A stretch of 64,000 nucleotides of DNA. Source: Verrucomicrobiota bacterium (lineage in GTDB: Bacteria; Verrucomicrobiota; Verrucomicrobiia; Limisphaerales; UBA9464). The stretch covers positions 1 to 64,000 of the forward strand of contig CANGKZ010000024.1 of NCBI GenBank assembly GCA_947454705.1, read 5' to 3'. Below, one piece after another: positions 34,404 through 42,999 of this stretch. Each line of letters opens with the position of its first letter. The first letter of the stretch is position 1. Under the pieces are notes generated by a model. The model saw only the letters and a list, made by a program, of their open reading frames with translations. It searched no databases and had not been told where the DNA came from. The position numbers and the translations under genes are program-made.

Positions 34404-34596
34404 GACGCCGCGCGACTTTGGAGTGCGGTGGCAGAGCGCAGCGTCGACACCGCTTTTGAGTCCGGGCGAAATGCAACAGCGACCGGTCACCCGTTCCATT
34501 CAGCGGGGTGACCGGTCTTCCTTTCAGGCGATTCACTCACCCTTAGCTTGCCGACCAAAGCGGCGTGGCGCTCCGCTTCCCGCCGCACTCTAAAAG
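34404..34596. mobile_element. MITE-like palindromic element family C, copy 1
   Basis: The left arm at 34404-34460 (GGAGTGCGGTGGCAGAGCGC) and the right arm at 34556-34596 (GGCGTGGCGCTCCGCTTCCC) are imperfect reverse complements. The element fills the 305-bp gap between convergent genes and contains a terminator-like hairpin. A related element with the same arms is at 49278-49493. Confidence 0.65.
34481..34524 (+). terminator. Rho-independent terminator-like hairpin
   Basis: GACCGGTCACCC at 34481-34492 pairs with GGGTGACCGGTC ending at 34517, followed by a TTCCTTTC tract. It would end transcription from the small secreted-protein gene. Confidence 0.6.
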
Positions 34597-34674
34597 AACG
34601 TGTTCTCGTATCTGTCGCGCGTTCCGACTTCTCGCCGAGCACTTCGACTGCAGCGCGATTCATCGCCGGCAGTT

Positions 34675-35400
34675 TCAAAACAACATTCCCTGCGGATCCT
34701 CCGGCGGCTTCGGCGGAGCGATTACGGCCACGGAACCCGGAAGTGGTTCAATGCATTGCGGCCCATCGTTTCGCGGATTCCCCACGCCCGCGCCGACGCG
34801 GTAGCATTCCAATTCCGACTCGGGACAAGGCCGGAGCAGTTCGAGGAGTTTCTCCGGCGATGCCGTGTCGGCGAGCCAGCGTTCCGCCGATTCTCCCGAC
34901 AGGATCACCGGCATGCGGTCGTGCACCCGCGCAGTCACGGCGTTGGGTTCTGTGGTGATCAGTGAAAACGTTTCGCGGATTTCGCCAGTTTTTCCCGCGT
35001 CTTCCCACGTCTCCCACAGCCCCGCGAGGAGGAAGGGTTCGCGGTCGGGACGCACAAAGCGCCACGGCTGCTTCAACGCCCCGAGCGTCTGCCACTCGTA
35101 GTAGCCATCGGCCGGCACCAGGCACCGACGACGCCGAAATGCCGTCCGAAATGACGGCTTGGTGGCCACGGTGTCGGCACGCGCGTTGGCCAGGGAGTTT
35201 CCGATTTTGGCGTCCTTCGCCCAGCTCGGAACCAGCCCCCAACGCAACTCGCGGATCACCGGTTTCCCGTCTTCGAATCGAATGATCGGAGCCAGCTGCG
35301 ACGGGGCGATGTTGAATCGTCCGGGACCCTTCCATTCGACCCGAATGTGGGCGAATTCCCAACGTCCCTCGCCCTTTGCCAGCGTGTAGCGGCCGCACAT
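34675..35400 (-). CDS. SRAP-family protein (HMCES/YedK)
   Basis: This 241-residue SRAP protein would shield abasic sites in single-stranded DNA by a covalent link through its second residue. The start is the ATG of 'MCGRYTLAKG', so Cys2 becomes N-terminal after Met removal, as the family requires; the frame upstream was discarded for that reason. Other signatures are 'RFNIAPSQLAPI', 'LRWGLVPSWAKDAKIGNSLA', 'NARADTVATKPSFRTAFRRR', 'CLVPADGYYEWQ' and 'ARVHDRMPVIL' with the catalytic His. It is transcribed divergently from rph. Confidence 0.95.
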   Translation of the reverse strand: MCGRYTLAKGEGRWEFAHIRVEWKGPGRFNIAPSQLAPIIRFEDGKPVIRELRWGLVPSWAKDAKIGNSLANARADTVATKPSFRTAFRRRRCLVPADGYYEWQTLGALKQPWRFVRPDREPFLLAGLWETWEDAGKTGEIRETFSLITTEPNAVTARVHDRMPVILSGESAERWLADTASPEKLLELLRPCPESELECYRVGAGVGNPRNDGPQCIEPLPGSVAVIAPPKPPEDPQGMLF

Positions 35401-35518
35401 GGAGCCGAGCCTCGGCAACTCCCGATGCCAACACAAGCCCCGGAACCGGAAGCCCGCTGCAACCGGTGCCGCACCAGGGTTGCACCGCACGGCCACGGCA
35501 TCCTAACCTCGACGCTTC

Positions 35519-36259
35519 ATGAGTTCTGAACTTTCCGCGCCCCGCGCCGATGGCCGTCAACCGGGGCAGTTGCGTCCGATCCGTTTCCAAAACCACATCG
35601 CCCCGCACGCCGCCGGCTCGACCCTGATCGAATGGGGCAACACCCGAGTGATCTGCGGCGTGACCATCGAGGAATCCGTTCCCCGCTGGATGAAGGATCA
35701 GAAGGTCACCGGTGGATGGATCACCGCCGAGTATTCGATGCTCCCCTACTCCACTCTGGACCGGAAGGCGCGCGACATCTCGAAGCTCAAGCTCGACGGA
35801 CGCTCCCAGGAAATCCAGCGCCTGATCGGCCGCTCCCTCCGCGCCGTGCTCGATCTCGAAAAATTTGGTTCCCGCACTGCTTGGGTGGACTGCGATGTCC
35901 TCCAGGCCGACGGCGGCACCCGCACGGCGAGCATCACCGGTGCCTGTGTCGCGCTCGGTCTCGCCATCCGCAAGCTCATGGCCGAGGGCAAGATCACCGA
36001 GAACCCGCTCACGCCCGTTGCCGCCGTCAGCTGCGGCGTGGTGGCCGGACGCCCCCTGCTCGATCTCAACTACATCGAGGACCGCGACGCCGCCGTGGAC
36101 ATGAACGTGGTGATGAACGGCGCCGGACAATTCATTGAAATCCAGGCCGCCGGCGAGGAATCCACCTTCAGCGACGACGAACTCGCCGAGCTCCTCCGCC
36201 TCGCCCGCTCCGGGGTGAAGGAACTTCTCCAACTGCAGGCCGCCGCCATCGCATCATGA
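35519..36259 (+). CDS. rph: Ribonuclease PH
   Basis: This 246-residue phosphorolytic exoribonuclease trims tRNA 3' ends with phosphate, as a hexameric ring. Motifs are 'RPIRFQNHIAPHAAGSTLIE' with 'GNTRVICGVTIEE', 'EYSMLPYSTLDRKARDISKL', 'RSQEIQRLIGRSLRAVLDLE' and the active-site 'DCDVLQADGGTRTASITGA'. The start ATG follows a short gap after the SRAP promoter region. Its 3' end overlaps the next gene by 4 bp (ATGA, 36256-36259), placing a phosphatase and prmA in the same operon. Confidence 0.96.
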   Translation: MSSELSAPRADGRQPGQLRPIRFQNHIAPHAAGSTLIEWGNTRVICGVTIEESVPRWMKDQKVTGGWITAEYSMLPYSTLDRKARDISKLKLDGRSQEIQRLIGRSLRAVLDLEKFGSRTAWVDCDVLQADGGTRTASITGACVALGLAIRKLMAEGKITENPLTPVAAVSCGVVAGRPLLDLNYIEDRDAAVDMNVVMNGAGQFIEIQAAGEESTFSDDELAELLRLARSGVKELLQLQAAAIAS

Positions 36260-36897
36260 ACAAGGCCCCCACCCGGCTGTTCCTCATCCGGCACGGCGAA
36301 GTCGAATCGCGCTACCACCGCATCTTCGGTGGCAGCCGTATCGACATGGAGCTCTCCCCCGCCGGACACGCCCAGGCGGAGCGCACCGCATCGTGGCTCG
36401 CTCGTACCCAATTTGATGCCGTGTACCTGAGCCCCATGCGACGCGTGGCGCTCACCTACGAGCCCTTCCGACGCCATTTCCCCGGCGAGCCCGTGATCAT
36501 TCCCGAGCTCCGGGAAATCGATTTCGGCGACTGGACCGGCTTCGGATGGAACGATGTGGAACAGCGCTTCGGCATGTCCGCCTACAACTGGCTGCACCAC
36601 CTGGAGCAGAATCACGTTCAGGGCGCAGAATCGATCGATCACTTCCTGGGCCGCCTCGGAACGTCGCTGGATCAAATCCTCTCCGGTCCCGGGGGCCGCA
36701 CCGTCGCCGTGTTCTGCCACGGCGGGGTGATTCGCGGTCTTCTCTCGCGCCTGCTGAGCCAGCCGTTGCGCTGGTTCGAACACGTCGAAATCGACTACGC
36801 CGGGGTCACCTGGGTCGATGTCGGCATCTCCAAGGGCGGCAAACTCCGCAACGAAGTCCAACTGCTCAATTTCACTCCATGGCGCGATCTCCCCTGA
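36256..36897 (+). CDS. Histidine phosphatase family protein
   Basis: This 213-residue protein is of the phosphoglycerate-mutase-like branch of histidine phosphatases. It has the catalytic 'RLFLIRHGEVESRY' with the RHG triad, 'DAVYLSPMRRVALTY', 'LREIDFGDWTGFGWNDVEQR' and a second catalytic His in 'VAVFCHGGVIRGLLSRLL'. Substrate cannot be assigned; alpha-ribazole phosphatase or a general sugar-phosphatase are alternatives. It overlaps rph by 4 bp and its last 19 bases overlap the start of prmA, so the three are translationally coupled. Confidence 0.92.
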   Translation: MNKAPTRLFLIRHGEVESRYHRIFGGSRIDMELSPAGHAQAERTASWLARTQFDAVYLSPMRRVALTYEPFRRHFPGEPVIIPELREIDFGDWTGFGWNDVEQRFGMSAYNWLHHLEQNHVQGAESIDHFLGRLGTSLDQILSGPGGRTVAVFCHGGVIRGLLSRLLSQPLRWFEHVEIDYAGVTWVDVGISKGGKLRNEVQLLNFTPWRDLP

Positions 36898-37868
36898 ACT
36901 CCAAAAGCAAAACGCAACCCAAGGCGAAGACTGAGGCTAAGTCCAAGGCCAAAGCCAAAGCTCCCGCCGAGGCGCCGTTGCGCCAGGTCACCGTCACCGG
37001 ATGGCCGGAGCACGAGGATGTGCTGTCGGTGATTCTCGAACGCGAATTTGCCCAGCAGCCCGGCGTGTACACGGACGTGGCCACCGGCCTGTCGTCGGTG
37101 AGCGTGTTCCTTCCACTCGCCGATGCCGACAAGGCACCCACGCGGGCGCGTCTGCGCGCGGCCCTGCGTGAGCTCGCTGCGGCGGGTCATGTGGTCGAAC
37201 CCGGCACCATCACCGTGCGGACCGTTCCGCCCCAGGATTGGTCCGAGTCGTGGAAGCGACATTTCAAGCCGCTCGAAATCGGCCCCTCGCTTTTGGTGAA
37301 GCCCACCTGGAGCCGACGGGCTCCGAAGCGCGGACAGCAGGTGGTGCTGCTCGACCCAGGTCTCAGTTTTGGTACAGGCCAGCACGCCACCACGCATTTC
37401 TGCCTCACCCAGGTGGCGGCGCTGCGATCGGGGGTTGAGGCTCCCACGTTGATGGACATGGGCACCGGCTCCGGAATCCTGGCCATCGCCGCGGCGAAGC
37501 TGGGATACGCCCGGGTCGAGGCGTTTGATTTCGATCCCGACTGCGTTCGCATCACGGCGGAAAACGCCGCGTTGAACGGGGTCTCCGATGCTGTGAAACC
37601 GGCGCTTGCCGATGTCACCAAACTCCCGCTGCGCAGCCGTGAGCACTACGACGTGGTGTGCGCAAACCTGATTTCGGACCTTCTGATCGCGCATCGGCAG
37701 CGCATCCTCGCCCGGGTGCGTCCCGGTGGGTCCGTGGTGTTGGCGGGCATTCTGGCCACGCAGTTCAAGGACGTGGCCACGGCCTACGCCGGCGAAGGCT
37801 GGAAGGTGATCAAGGCGAAAACGGAGCGCGAGTGGCGCTCGGCGATGTTGCGCCGGGAATCGAACTGA
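36879..37868 (+). CDS. prmA: Ribosomal protein L11 methyltransferase
   Basis: This 329-residue SAM-dependent methyltransferase is predicted to methylate ribosomal protein L11. It has an unusual N-terminal run of Lys/Ala ('KTQPKAKTEAKSKAKAKAPA', about residues 12-31) before the PrmA domain. Then come 'PPQDWSESWKRHFKPLEIGP', the SAM region 'DPGLSFGTGQHATTHFCL', 'MDMGTGSGILAIAAAKLG' and 'DVVCANLISDLLI'. The ATG lies inside the end of the phosphatase gene. The low-complexity Lys/Ala leader is not typical of the family. Confidence 0.92.
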   Translation: MARSPLNSKSKTQPKAKTEAKSKAKAKAPAEAPLRQVTVTGWPEHEDVLSVILEREFAQQPGVYTDVATGLSSVSVFLPLADADKAPTRARLRAALRELAAAGHVVEPGTITVRTVPPQDWSESWKRHFKPLEIGPSLLVKPTWSRRAPKRGQQVVLLDPGLSFGTGQHATTHFCLTQVAALRSGVEAPTLMDMGTGSGILAIAAAKLGYARVEAFDFDPDCVRITAENAALNGVSDAVKPALADVTKLPLRSREHYDVVCANLISDLLIAHRQRILARVRPGGSVVLAGILATQFKDVATAYAGEGWKVIKAKTEREWRSAMLRRESN

Positions 37869-37904
37869 TCTGATCCAGAGGCGCCTCCTCCCCGCTGCGG
37901 CGAG

Positions 37905-39656
37905 CTACTTCGCCGGCGGGGTGGAGCCCGGACTGTTGGTCGATCGGGGGGTCAGCGTCTCGATCATCGATTTGATTCGCGCCGCTTCGGTGGTGCGTTT
38001 CAAGGACTGGGCGAGTTCGAATTCTTCCTGCAGCACCACGAGGATTTCCGGGTGTCCCGGGAACTCGCGGGCAAACTGTTCCAGCGTGGCCATGGCGCCC
38101 TTGGGATCGACCTTCTTCTGCCACCCGGCCACGCGGCGCATCAGGGCCCCGCGCTGCTGCGGGGAACCGCCACGCTTCAACGAACGCTGCCCCCATTCGA
38201 TCGCCTGCTGGGGCTGGGACAACCCGGCGTACACCGTGGCAATGCGCTCGGAAAGCAGCGCGCTCTTGCCCGAGAGCGGCTGGGCCACGAGCTCCTGAAG
38301 CACCTCGGACGGATCCCGACGTTCGAGCAATTGTCGATTCGCCTTGCGCCACAAATCCCATTCCAGCGCCGGGTTCTTCTCGGCCCGATGATCCGACTCC
38401 AGCTCGGCAAAGGTGCGACCAAAGGGCCGGTACAACGGGTCGCCGATCACCACCGTCTGCCAGGACAGCACCGGCTGACACGCCATCGCCGCCTCGCCGA
38501 CATTCGCCCGCTGGTCCGCCAGGCGTTCCACGAACAGGCCGATGTTTGGGGTCAATTCGAGGTACGGTTCCTCGATGCAGCCGAGCGTGACCGTCGCGCC
38601 CTTGGTGATCAGCGGTCCGACCCAGTTCGCCTCCTGCGATCGAAGCGCGAACGCGCTGAAGGAATGGAGATGGTAGGCAATGGCCCCTGGCATGAACTCC
38701 ACGACCGGGAGCTTGAACGGACCGTCGATGCCTGCGGCGTACCACCCGGCATACACCGCCACCTGCGCGAACGGCTGGGCCACGCTCATCGTGTCGGGGG
38801 AAATATCCACCACGGTTTCGTAGCCGTGCCGACGCGCCACGGTGGCCACGTTGGTGAGCCAGAGATCTCCGGTGACATACGATCCCGCGGTCAACCCTCG
38901 CATGTCCACGTAGGCTCGGCCGTTCAATCCGTCGCGCTCCGCCGCGAGCGACTTGTCGATGAGCGCCTTGGCCATCTTCGACGTTGGCGCATCGATTCGC
39001 GTCACCGCAAACACACCGTTGGTCGGGTGGATCACGCTGAGATTCGTGGTGGTGTACATCGGATTCCGCACCGGCCCCCAGGCCGTGGTCCGTCCCGCCA
39101 GCGGCAGCAGCGCGAGCTCCCCATCCACCGACCCCTCGTTGCGCTGCAAATGCGCGGGAAGCATCTTGAAGACTTCCTCGAGGTGGTTGGGGTCGTAGTT
39201 GGGATCGTGATAGATCCGGTACGGCAACCCCCAGCAAATCGCGATGTAGCGCACCTTGGAGTACAGCGCGCGATACAGCACCCGCCCGGGTCGGCCCGGC
39301 TTGGAGGGCGAAATATCGGTCGCGAACACCATCAATCCGCGATCGCGCAACTGCCGGATCAACTCCTCCTGGAACAAGCGTTCGTAATCAGGGCGGCTGA
39401 TGTTGTCGCCGAGCGGAACATCCAGCCCTATGACCTGATTCGTGGGGATGTTGCGCTTGGAAACGTAGTAATCGGCAACCTCCTTCGATTCCACGGATTG
39501 CCGGGAATAAAGCACCAGCACCGAGCCCGCTTCATCCGCGTGGGATTCGACCGAAACCCACCACCACCCCAATCCCAGCGCCAGCAGCAACCACGCAGCG
39601 CGCAACGAACGTTGGCAGTCGGTCCCGCGAGCGGAGGAAGGCAGACCGGAATTCAT
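37905..39656 (-). CDS. TIGR03790-family secreted protein
   Basis: This 583-residue exported protein belongs to the TIGR03790 family, known mainly from Planctomycetes, Verrucomicrobia and relatives and without a proven function. After a signal anchor ('RAAWLLLALGLGWWWVSVES') come 'SVLVLYSRQSVESKEVADYY', 'SKRNIPTNQVIGLDVPLGDN', 'KVRYIAICWGLPYRIYHD' and 'LLPLAGRTTAWGP'. A central 'GWYAAGIDGPFKLP' precedes 'ITKGATVTLGCIEEPYLELT' and 'VVIGDPLYRPFG', which recall caspase-like or gingipain-like regions. A tetratricopeptide-like C-terminus ends the protein. Its ATG overlaps the cmk stop (ATGA). Confidence 0.88.
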   Translation of the reverse strand: MNSGLPSSARGTDCQRSLRAAWLLLALGLGWWWVSVESHADEAGSVLVLYSRQSVESKEVADYYVSKRNIPTNQVIGLDVPLGDNISRPDYERLFQEELIRQLRDRGLMVFATDISPSKPGRPGRVLYRALYSKVRYIAICWGLPYRIYHDPNYDPNHLEEVFKMLPAHLQRNEGSVDGELALLPLAGRTTAWGPVRNPMYTTTNLSVIHPTNGVFAVTRIDAPTSKMAKALIDKSLAAERDGLNGRAYVDMRGLTAGSYVTGDLWLTNVATVARRHGYETVVDISPDTMSVAQPFAQVAVYAGWYAAGIDGPFKLPVVEFMPGAIAYHLHSFSAFALRSQEANWVGPLITKGATVTLGCIEEPYLELTPNIGLFVERLADQRANVGEAAMACQPVLSWQTVVIGDPLYRPFGRTFAELESDHRAEKNPALEWDLWRKANRQLLERRDPSEVLQELVAQPLSGKSALLSERIATVYAGLSQPQQAIEWGQRSLKRGGSPQQRGALMRRVAGWQKKVDPKGAMATLEQFAREFPGHPEILVVLQEEFELAQSLKRTTEAARIKSMIETLTPRSTNSPGSTPPAK

Positions 39657-40429
39657 GAGATCGATGCAGCAGCCCCGGCGGCCCCGTCCTTCGGCCCCGG
39701 CGACACCTTCAGTCGCGCTGTCACATGCGCCATCAGCACGGCAAAGGTCTCCTCCACCGTCTGGCCCGTGTTGTCCACGCGCATGGCGTCGAGCGCCGGA
39801 ATGAGCGCCCCCTTCTTGCGGGTCATGTCGAGACGGTCGCGATCCGTGCCCGCCGTGTTGCCGCGCCCCTGCATACGCTCGGCGCGGGCCTCGGCATTGG
39901 CATCGAGAAAAAACTTCACCGGTGCGAGCGGAAACACCTCGGTCCCAATGTCGCGCCCCTCCATCACCAGCGGACCGAACTGCACGCAGTCGCGCTGACG
40001 CGCCACCATCCAGTCGCGCACCTTGCCGATCTGCGCGATCACCGGCACCACGCGCTCCACGCGGTCGGTCCGGATTTCCTTCTCCGGAAAATACCCGTCC
40101 ACATGCAGCCACGCGGCCCCGTTCACCGCCTTCAATTCCGATTTCCAGCGCCGCAGCGCGGCCACCACGGGCCGCTCGGTGGTGGCATTCAACTGCGCCG
40201 CGGTTGCCGGCAGTTCCACGCCCTTTTCCAGGCAGTGCCACGCCAGCGTCCGGTACATGGCCCCGGAATCGACGTAGGTGTAGCCCAGTTCCTTGGCGAG
40301 CTTGCGGGACAGCGTCCCCTTGCCCGACGCACTCGGCCCGTCCACCGCAATCACGTGCGGCAGGGACAGACCATTTTGGGTACGGGTGGAAGAGGAGGAG
40401 GTTCCACGAATCATGGGAGAGTCACTCAC
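39653..40429 (-). CDS. cmk: Cytidylate kinase
   Basis: This 258-residue enzyme phosphorylates CMP and dCMP. The P-loop is 'VIAVDGPSASGKGTLSRKLA'; 'LGYTYVDSGAMYRTLAWHCL', 'FGPLVMEGRDIGTEVFPLAP' and 'KFFLDANAEARAERM' are standard for Cmk. It starts at a GTG overlapping the aroA stop (GTGA) and ends overlapping the TIGR03790 gene. An aroA-cmk order is common in bacteria. An N-terminal extension of about 20 residues precedes the P-loop region; an internal start at 'MIRGTS' is possible. Confidence 0.95.
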   Translation of the reverse strand: MSDSPMIRGTSSSSTRTQNGLSLPHVIAVDGPSASGKGTLSRKLAKELGYTYVDSGAMYRTLAWHCLEKGVELPATAAQLNATTERPVVAALRRWKSELKAVNGAAWLHVDGYFPEKEIRTDRVERVVPVIAQIGKVRDWMVARQRDCVQFGPLVMEGRDIGTEVFPLAPVKFFLDANAEARAERMQGRGNTAGTDRDRLDMTRKKGALIPALDAMRVDNTGQTVEETFAVLMAHVTARLKVSPGPKDGAAGAAASIS

Positions 40430-41742
40430 GCGGCAAAAAGGTCGTCGGGTTGATCGAGGCGTTTGGTACGTTTTCCGGAGGCCGGATCACATTCCCAGAT
40501 CTCCACGCCCAATCCGTGGGGCGGTGGCTGCTGCAGCTTTTGGAAGAAGTTCGGGAAGGTCTTTTTGACGCACGAAGGATCATGGATTTGCATCCCCGGC
40601 ACGATCAAGCCAAGCGTCGCAAAACACATCGCCATCCGGTGGTCGTGGTAGGTCTTGATGATGGCGCCGTGAAGGGGCGCACCGGGAGTGACCGTCAGGG
40701 TGTCGCCCGTTTCCACGATGTTTCCCCCGCATTTCCGGAGTTCATCGTGCAGCGCCTTCACCCGTTCGCACTCCTGCAGACGCAACCGGCCGAGGTCGGT
40801 GAATGCCACCGGGGCATCGGCGAGTTTCGCGGCGGCGACGATCGCCGTCATGATGCTGTCGCCCAGGTCGCGGTGACGCGAGATCTCGGAGCTCTTCCCG
40901 CCGGCGAGCCGTGCTAGGTGGGATTCCGAATGCTGATCGATCTGCCATCCCGAAGTCGGCCAATGACGGACCGAGACCGAGGAAGGGCCCAACCGTCGCA
41001 ACAACTCATGCGCCGCCCAGAAATAGCTTCCGCTCGAAGCATCGGGCTCGATCTGAAATTCGCCGCCCGACTTGGGAAATGTGGCCACCAGTTGGCGGGT
41101 CATCTCGACGTACGGCAGCTCTTCCTCATCGCCGCCGTCCACCCCCACTTCCCATCCGCCGACCGAGGCCGACAGCAGCAGCGCGCTGGCGAACTGCGAA
41201 CTCTCGCCCACCGACACCGTGACCGAACCCGGACGTCGCCCGCAGCCCTCAATCAGCACCGGCAGCTTCTGGGTGGGCGATTCCACGCGATATCCCAGGG
41301 TCCGCAGCGCATCGAACAACGCCGCCTGCGGACGCTCGTGCATGCGTGGAACTCCGCTCAACCGGTAGAATCCCTGTCCCAGGCACACGAACGCCGACAA
41401 GAACCGGGCTGCCGTTCCCGCATTGCCCACAAACAACTCGCGCGGAGTCTCGCGTGTGCCGCCCGGCGGGACCGTGCCGCCCTGCCCCGTCACGCGCATG
41501 GTGCGGTTGGCGGATTCATCGGGATCGGCCTCCACCTCAACCGCAAAGCCGAGACGCCGCAACGCATCCACCATGGCCTCGGTGTCCTCGCTCCACAGCG
41601 CGCCGCGAAGTGTGGTCACGCCGCTGCCGAGCGCGGCGAGGATGAGGGCGCGATTGGTGATGCTCTTGGATCCGGGAACGGTGATGACCGATCGGACGGG
41701 CGACGCCGGCGGAATCAGTTCGATGAGTTGAGGCAGTGGCAC
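40426..41742 (-). CDS. aroA: EPSP synthase (3-phosphoshikimate 1-carboxyvinyltransferase)
   Basis: This 438-residue shikimate-pathway enzyme makes 5-enolpyruvylshikimate-3-phosphate. Motifs are 'ITVPGSKSITNRALILAALG' near the N-terminus, 'ELFVGNAGTAARFLSAFVCL' for substrate binding, 'DLGDSIMTAIVAAAKLADAP' and the C-terminal 'KTYHDHRMAMCFATLGLIVP'. The N-terminal glycine position reads 'GNAGTA', as in class I or intermediate forms. It sits between tyrA and cmk, all minus strand, but a 190-bp palindromic element separates it from tyrA. Confidence 0.95.
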   Translation of the reverse strand: MPLPQLIELIPPASPVRSVITVPGSKSITNRALILAALGSGVTTLRGALWSEDTEAMVDALRRLGFAVEVEADPDESANRTMRVTGQGGTVPPGGTRETPRELFVGNAGTAARFLSAFVCLGQGFYRLSGVPRMHERPQAALFDALRTLGYRVESPTQKLPVLIEGCGRRPGSVTVSVGESSQFASALLLSASVGGWEVGVDGGDEEELPYVEMTRQLVATFPKSGGEFQIEPDASSGSYFWAAHELLRRLGPSSVSVRHWPTSGWQIDQHSESHLARLAGGKSSEISRHRDLGDSIMTAIVAAAKLADAPVAFTDLGRLRLQECERVKALHDELRKCGGNIVETGDTLTVTPGAPLHGAIIKTYHDHRMAMCFATLGLIVPGMQIHDPSCVKKTFPNFFQKLQQPPPHGLGVEIWECDPASGKRTKRLDQPDDLFAA

Positions 41743-41780
41743 GGGATCAAAAAAGGAACACGGTCACGGAAAGGATTGAA

Positions 41781-41970
41781 CCTAGAAGCGGGTGTTGAAA
41801 CCACAGATGGACACAGATTAACACAGATAGAGAGGGAGATACGTGGCTCAAGAGGTCTCAAACGGTCTCACCGTCTGGGTGATCCATGAATCCTTCCGTT
41901 TCGCGCGTTTCCATCTGTGTCTATCCGTGTCCATCTGTGGTTGAACTCTTCTTGAACTGCCGGTTTTAGG
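41781..41970. mobile_element. 190-bp MITE-like palindromic element (family A), copy 2
   Basis: This copy has exactly the same length as the one at 8151-8340 and the same order of internal blocks (CCACAGATGGACACAGAT, AGAGAGGGAGAT, GTGATCCATGAATCCTTCCG). Its termini CCTAGAAGCGGGTGTTGAA and TTGAACTGCCGGTTTTAGG are more diverged from each other than in copy 1. It occupies the space between tyrA and aroA, with no gene in 41743-42018. Confidence 0.75.
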
Positions 41971-42018
41971 TTGAATCGTTCGCCTTCGGGCCGATGCCCG
42001 CGCGGCGACGGAGGGCAA

Positions 42019-42912
42019 TTAATCCGTTCCCCCCTTGGTTTCCTGGCTTTGCTGATCGAGCCAGGCGTCGCGTCGCGACTTGGCGTTGGCGAAGAATTCC
42101 TCCACCCAGGCCGCATTTTCCTCGTCGAGGGCGCGGCGGAACTCGGTGAGATCTTCCAGGAATACCCCGAGAACGCGCGACAGGTGACGCCGGTTGGCCA
42201 GGGCGATGTCGCGCCACATCTCGGGCGAACCCGATGCGATGCGCGTGGTGTCGCGGAATCCGCCGGCGCAGAGGCGTCCCTGATCGGACGGATGCACCGG
42301 GCTCAGGACGTAATTCGCGAGTCCGGCCGCAGCCACGTGCGGCAGGTGGCTGGAACGGCCGACCAAATCGTCATGCCGGTCGGGCGACATGGAAATCACG
42401 CGGCTTCCCAGCGCGCTCCAGAATTCGGTCACCCGCTGCACCACCGCCCGCGGCGTCCGGCTGGTGGGCGTGACCACACAAACCGCGCCTTCAAACAAAT
42501 CGGCCCGCGAGGCCGCAGCCCCGGTGCGTTCGGATCCGGCCATGGGATGGCTCCCGATGAAGTGCGCGCCGACCGATTCGGCCAGCGGTTCAATCGCTTC
42601 CACGACGGTGCTCTTCACGCTTCCAACGTCGGTGATGATTGCGCCCGGTTTCACGAAGGGCAGCAGATCGGTCATCAGCGACTTCATCTGCCCGATGGGG
42701 CTGCACAGCACAATCCAGTCGGCCCCCTCGACGGCGGTGGCGACATTGCGCGTGACGGTGGTCGCGACGCCGAACTTGAGACATTCGTCCACAGCCGACG
42801 CGCGACGGACCAAGCCCGCCACGTGGGTGGTCAGACCCCGCCGTTGCACGGCAAGCCCCAGCGAACCGCCCAGCAGACCGACACCCACGAGGGTGAATTT
42901 TCCAAGGTGCAC
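42019..42912 (-). CDS. tyrA: Prephenate dehydrogenase
   Basis: This 297-residue NAD-dependent dehydrogenase makes 4-hydroxyphenylpyruvate for tyrosine. The Rossmann motif is 'FTLVGVGLLGGSLGLAVQRR'. Other family parts are 'ADWIVLCSPIGQMKSLM', 'ITDVGSVKSTVVEAIEPLA', 'HFIGSHPMAGSERTGAAASR', 'PDRHDDLVGRSSHLPHVAAA' and 'GGFRDTTRIASGSPEMWRDI'. No chorismate mutase or ACT domain is fused. It begins 87 bp after cbiX and is separated from aroA downstream by the family A element. Confidence 0.94.
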   Translation of the reverse strand: MHLGKFTLVGVGLLGGSLGLAVQRRGLTTHVAGLVRRASAVDECLKFGVATTVTRNVATAVEGADWIVLCSPIGQMKSLMTDLLPFVKPGAIITDVGSVKSTVVEAIEPLAESVGAHFIGSHPMAGSERTGAAASRADLFEGAVCVVTPTSRTPRAVVQRVTEFWSALGSRVISMSPDRHDDLVGRSSHLPHVAAAGLANYVLSPVHPSDQGRLCAGGFRDTTRIASGSPEMWRDIALANRRHLSRVLGVFLEDLTEFRRALDEENAAWVEEFFANAKSRRDAWLDQQSQETKGGTD

Positions 42913-42999
42913 CGGTGAAACCTACGGGACGACCTCCGCGCAGGGAAGGCAGGAAGTCAGTGGGAAAGGAGAATGAATGCAGACGCCGAAACGCCTGCC

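Noticed and set aside
38052-39998. A long plus-strand open frame opposite TIGR03790 and cmk
   Set aside because: It is Arg/His-rich without recognised motifs and overlaps two convincing minus-strand genes.
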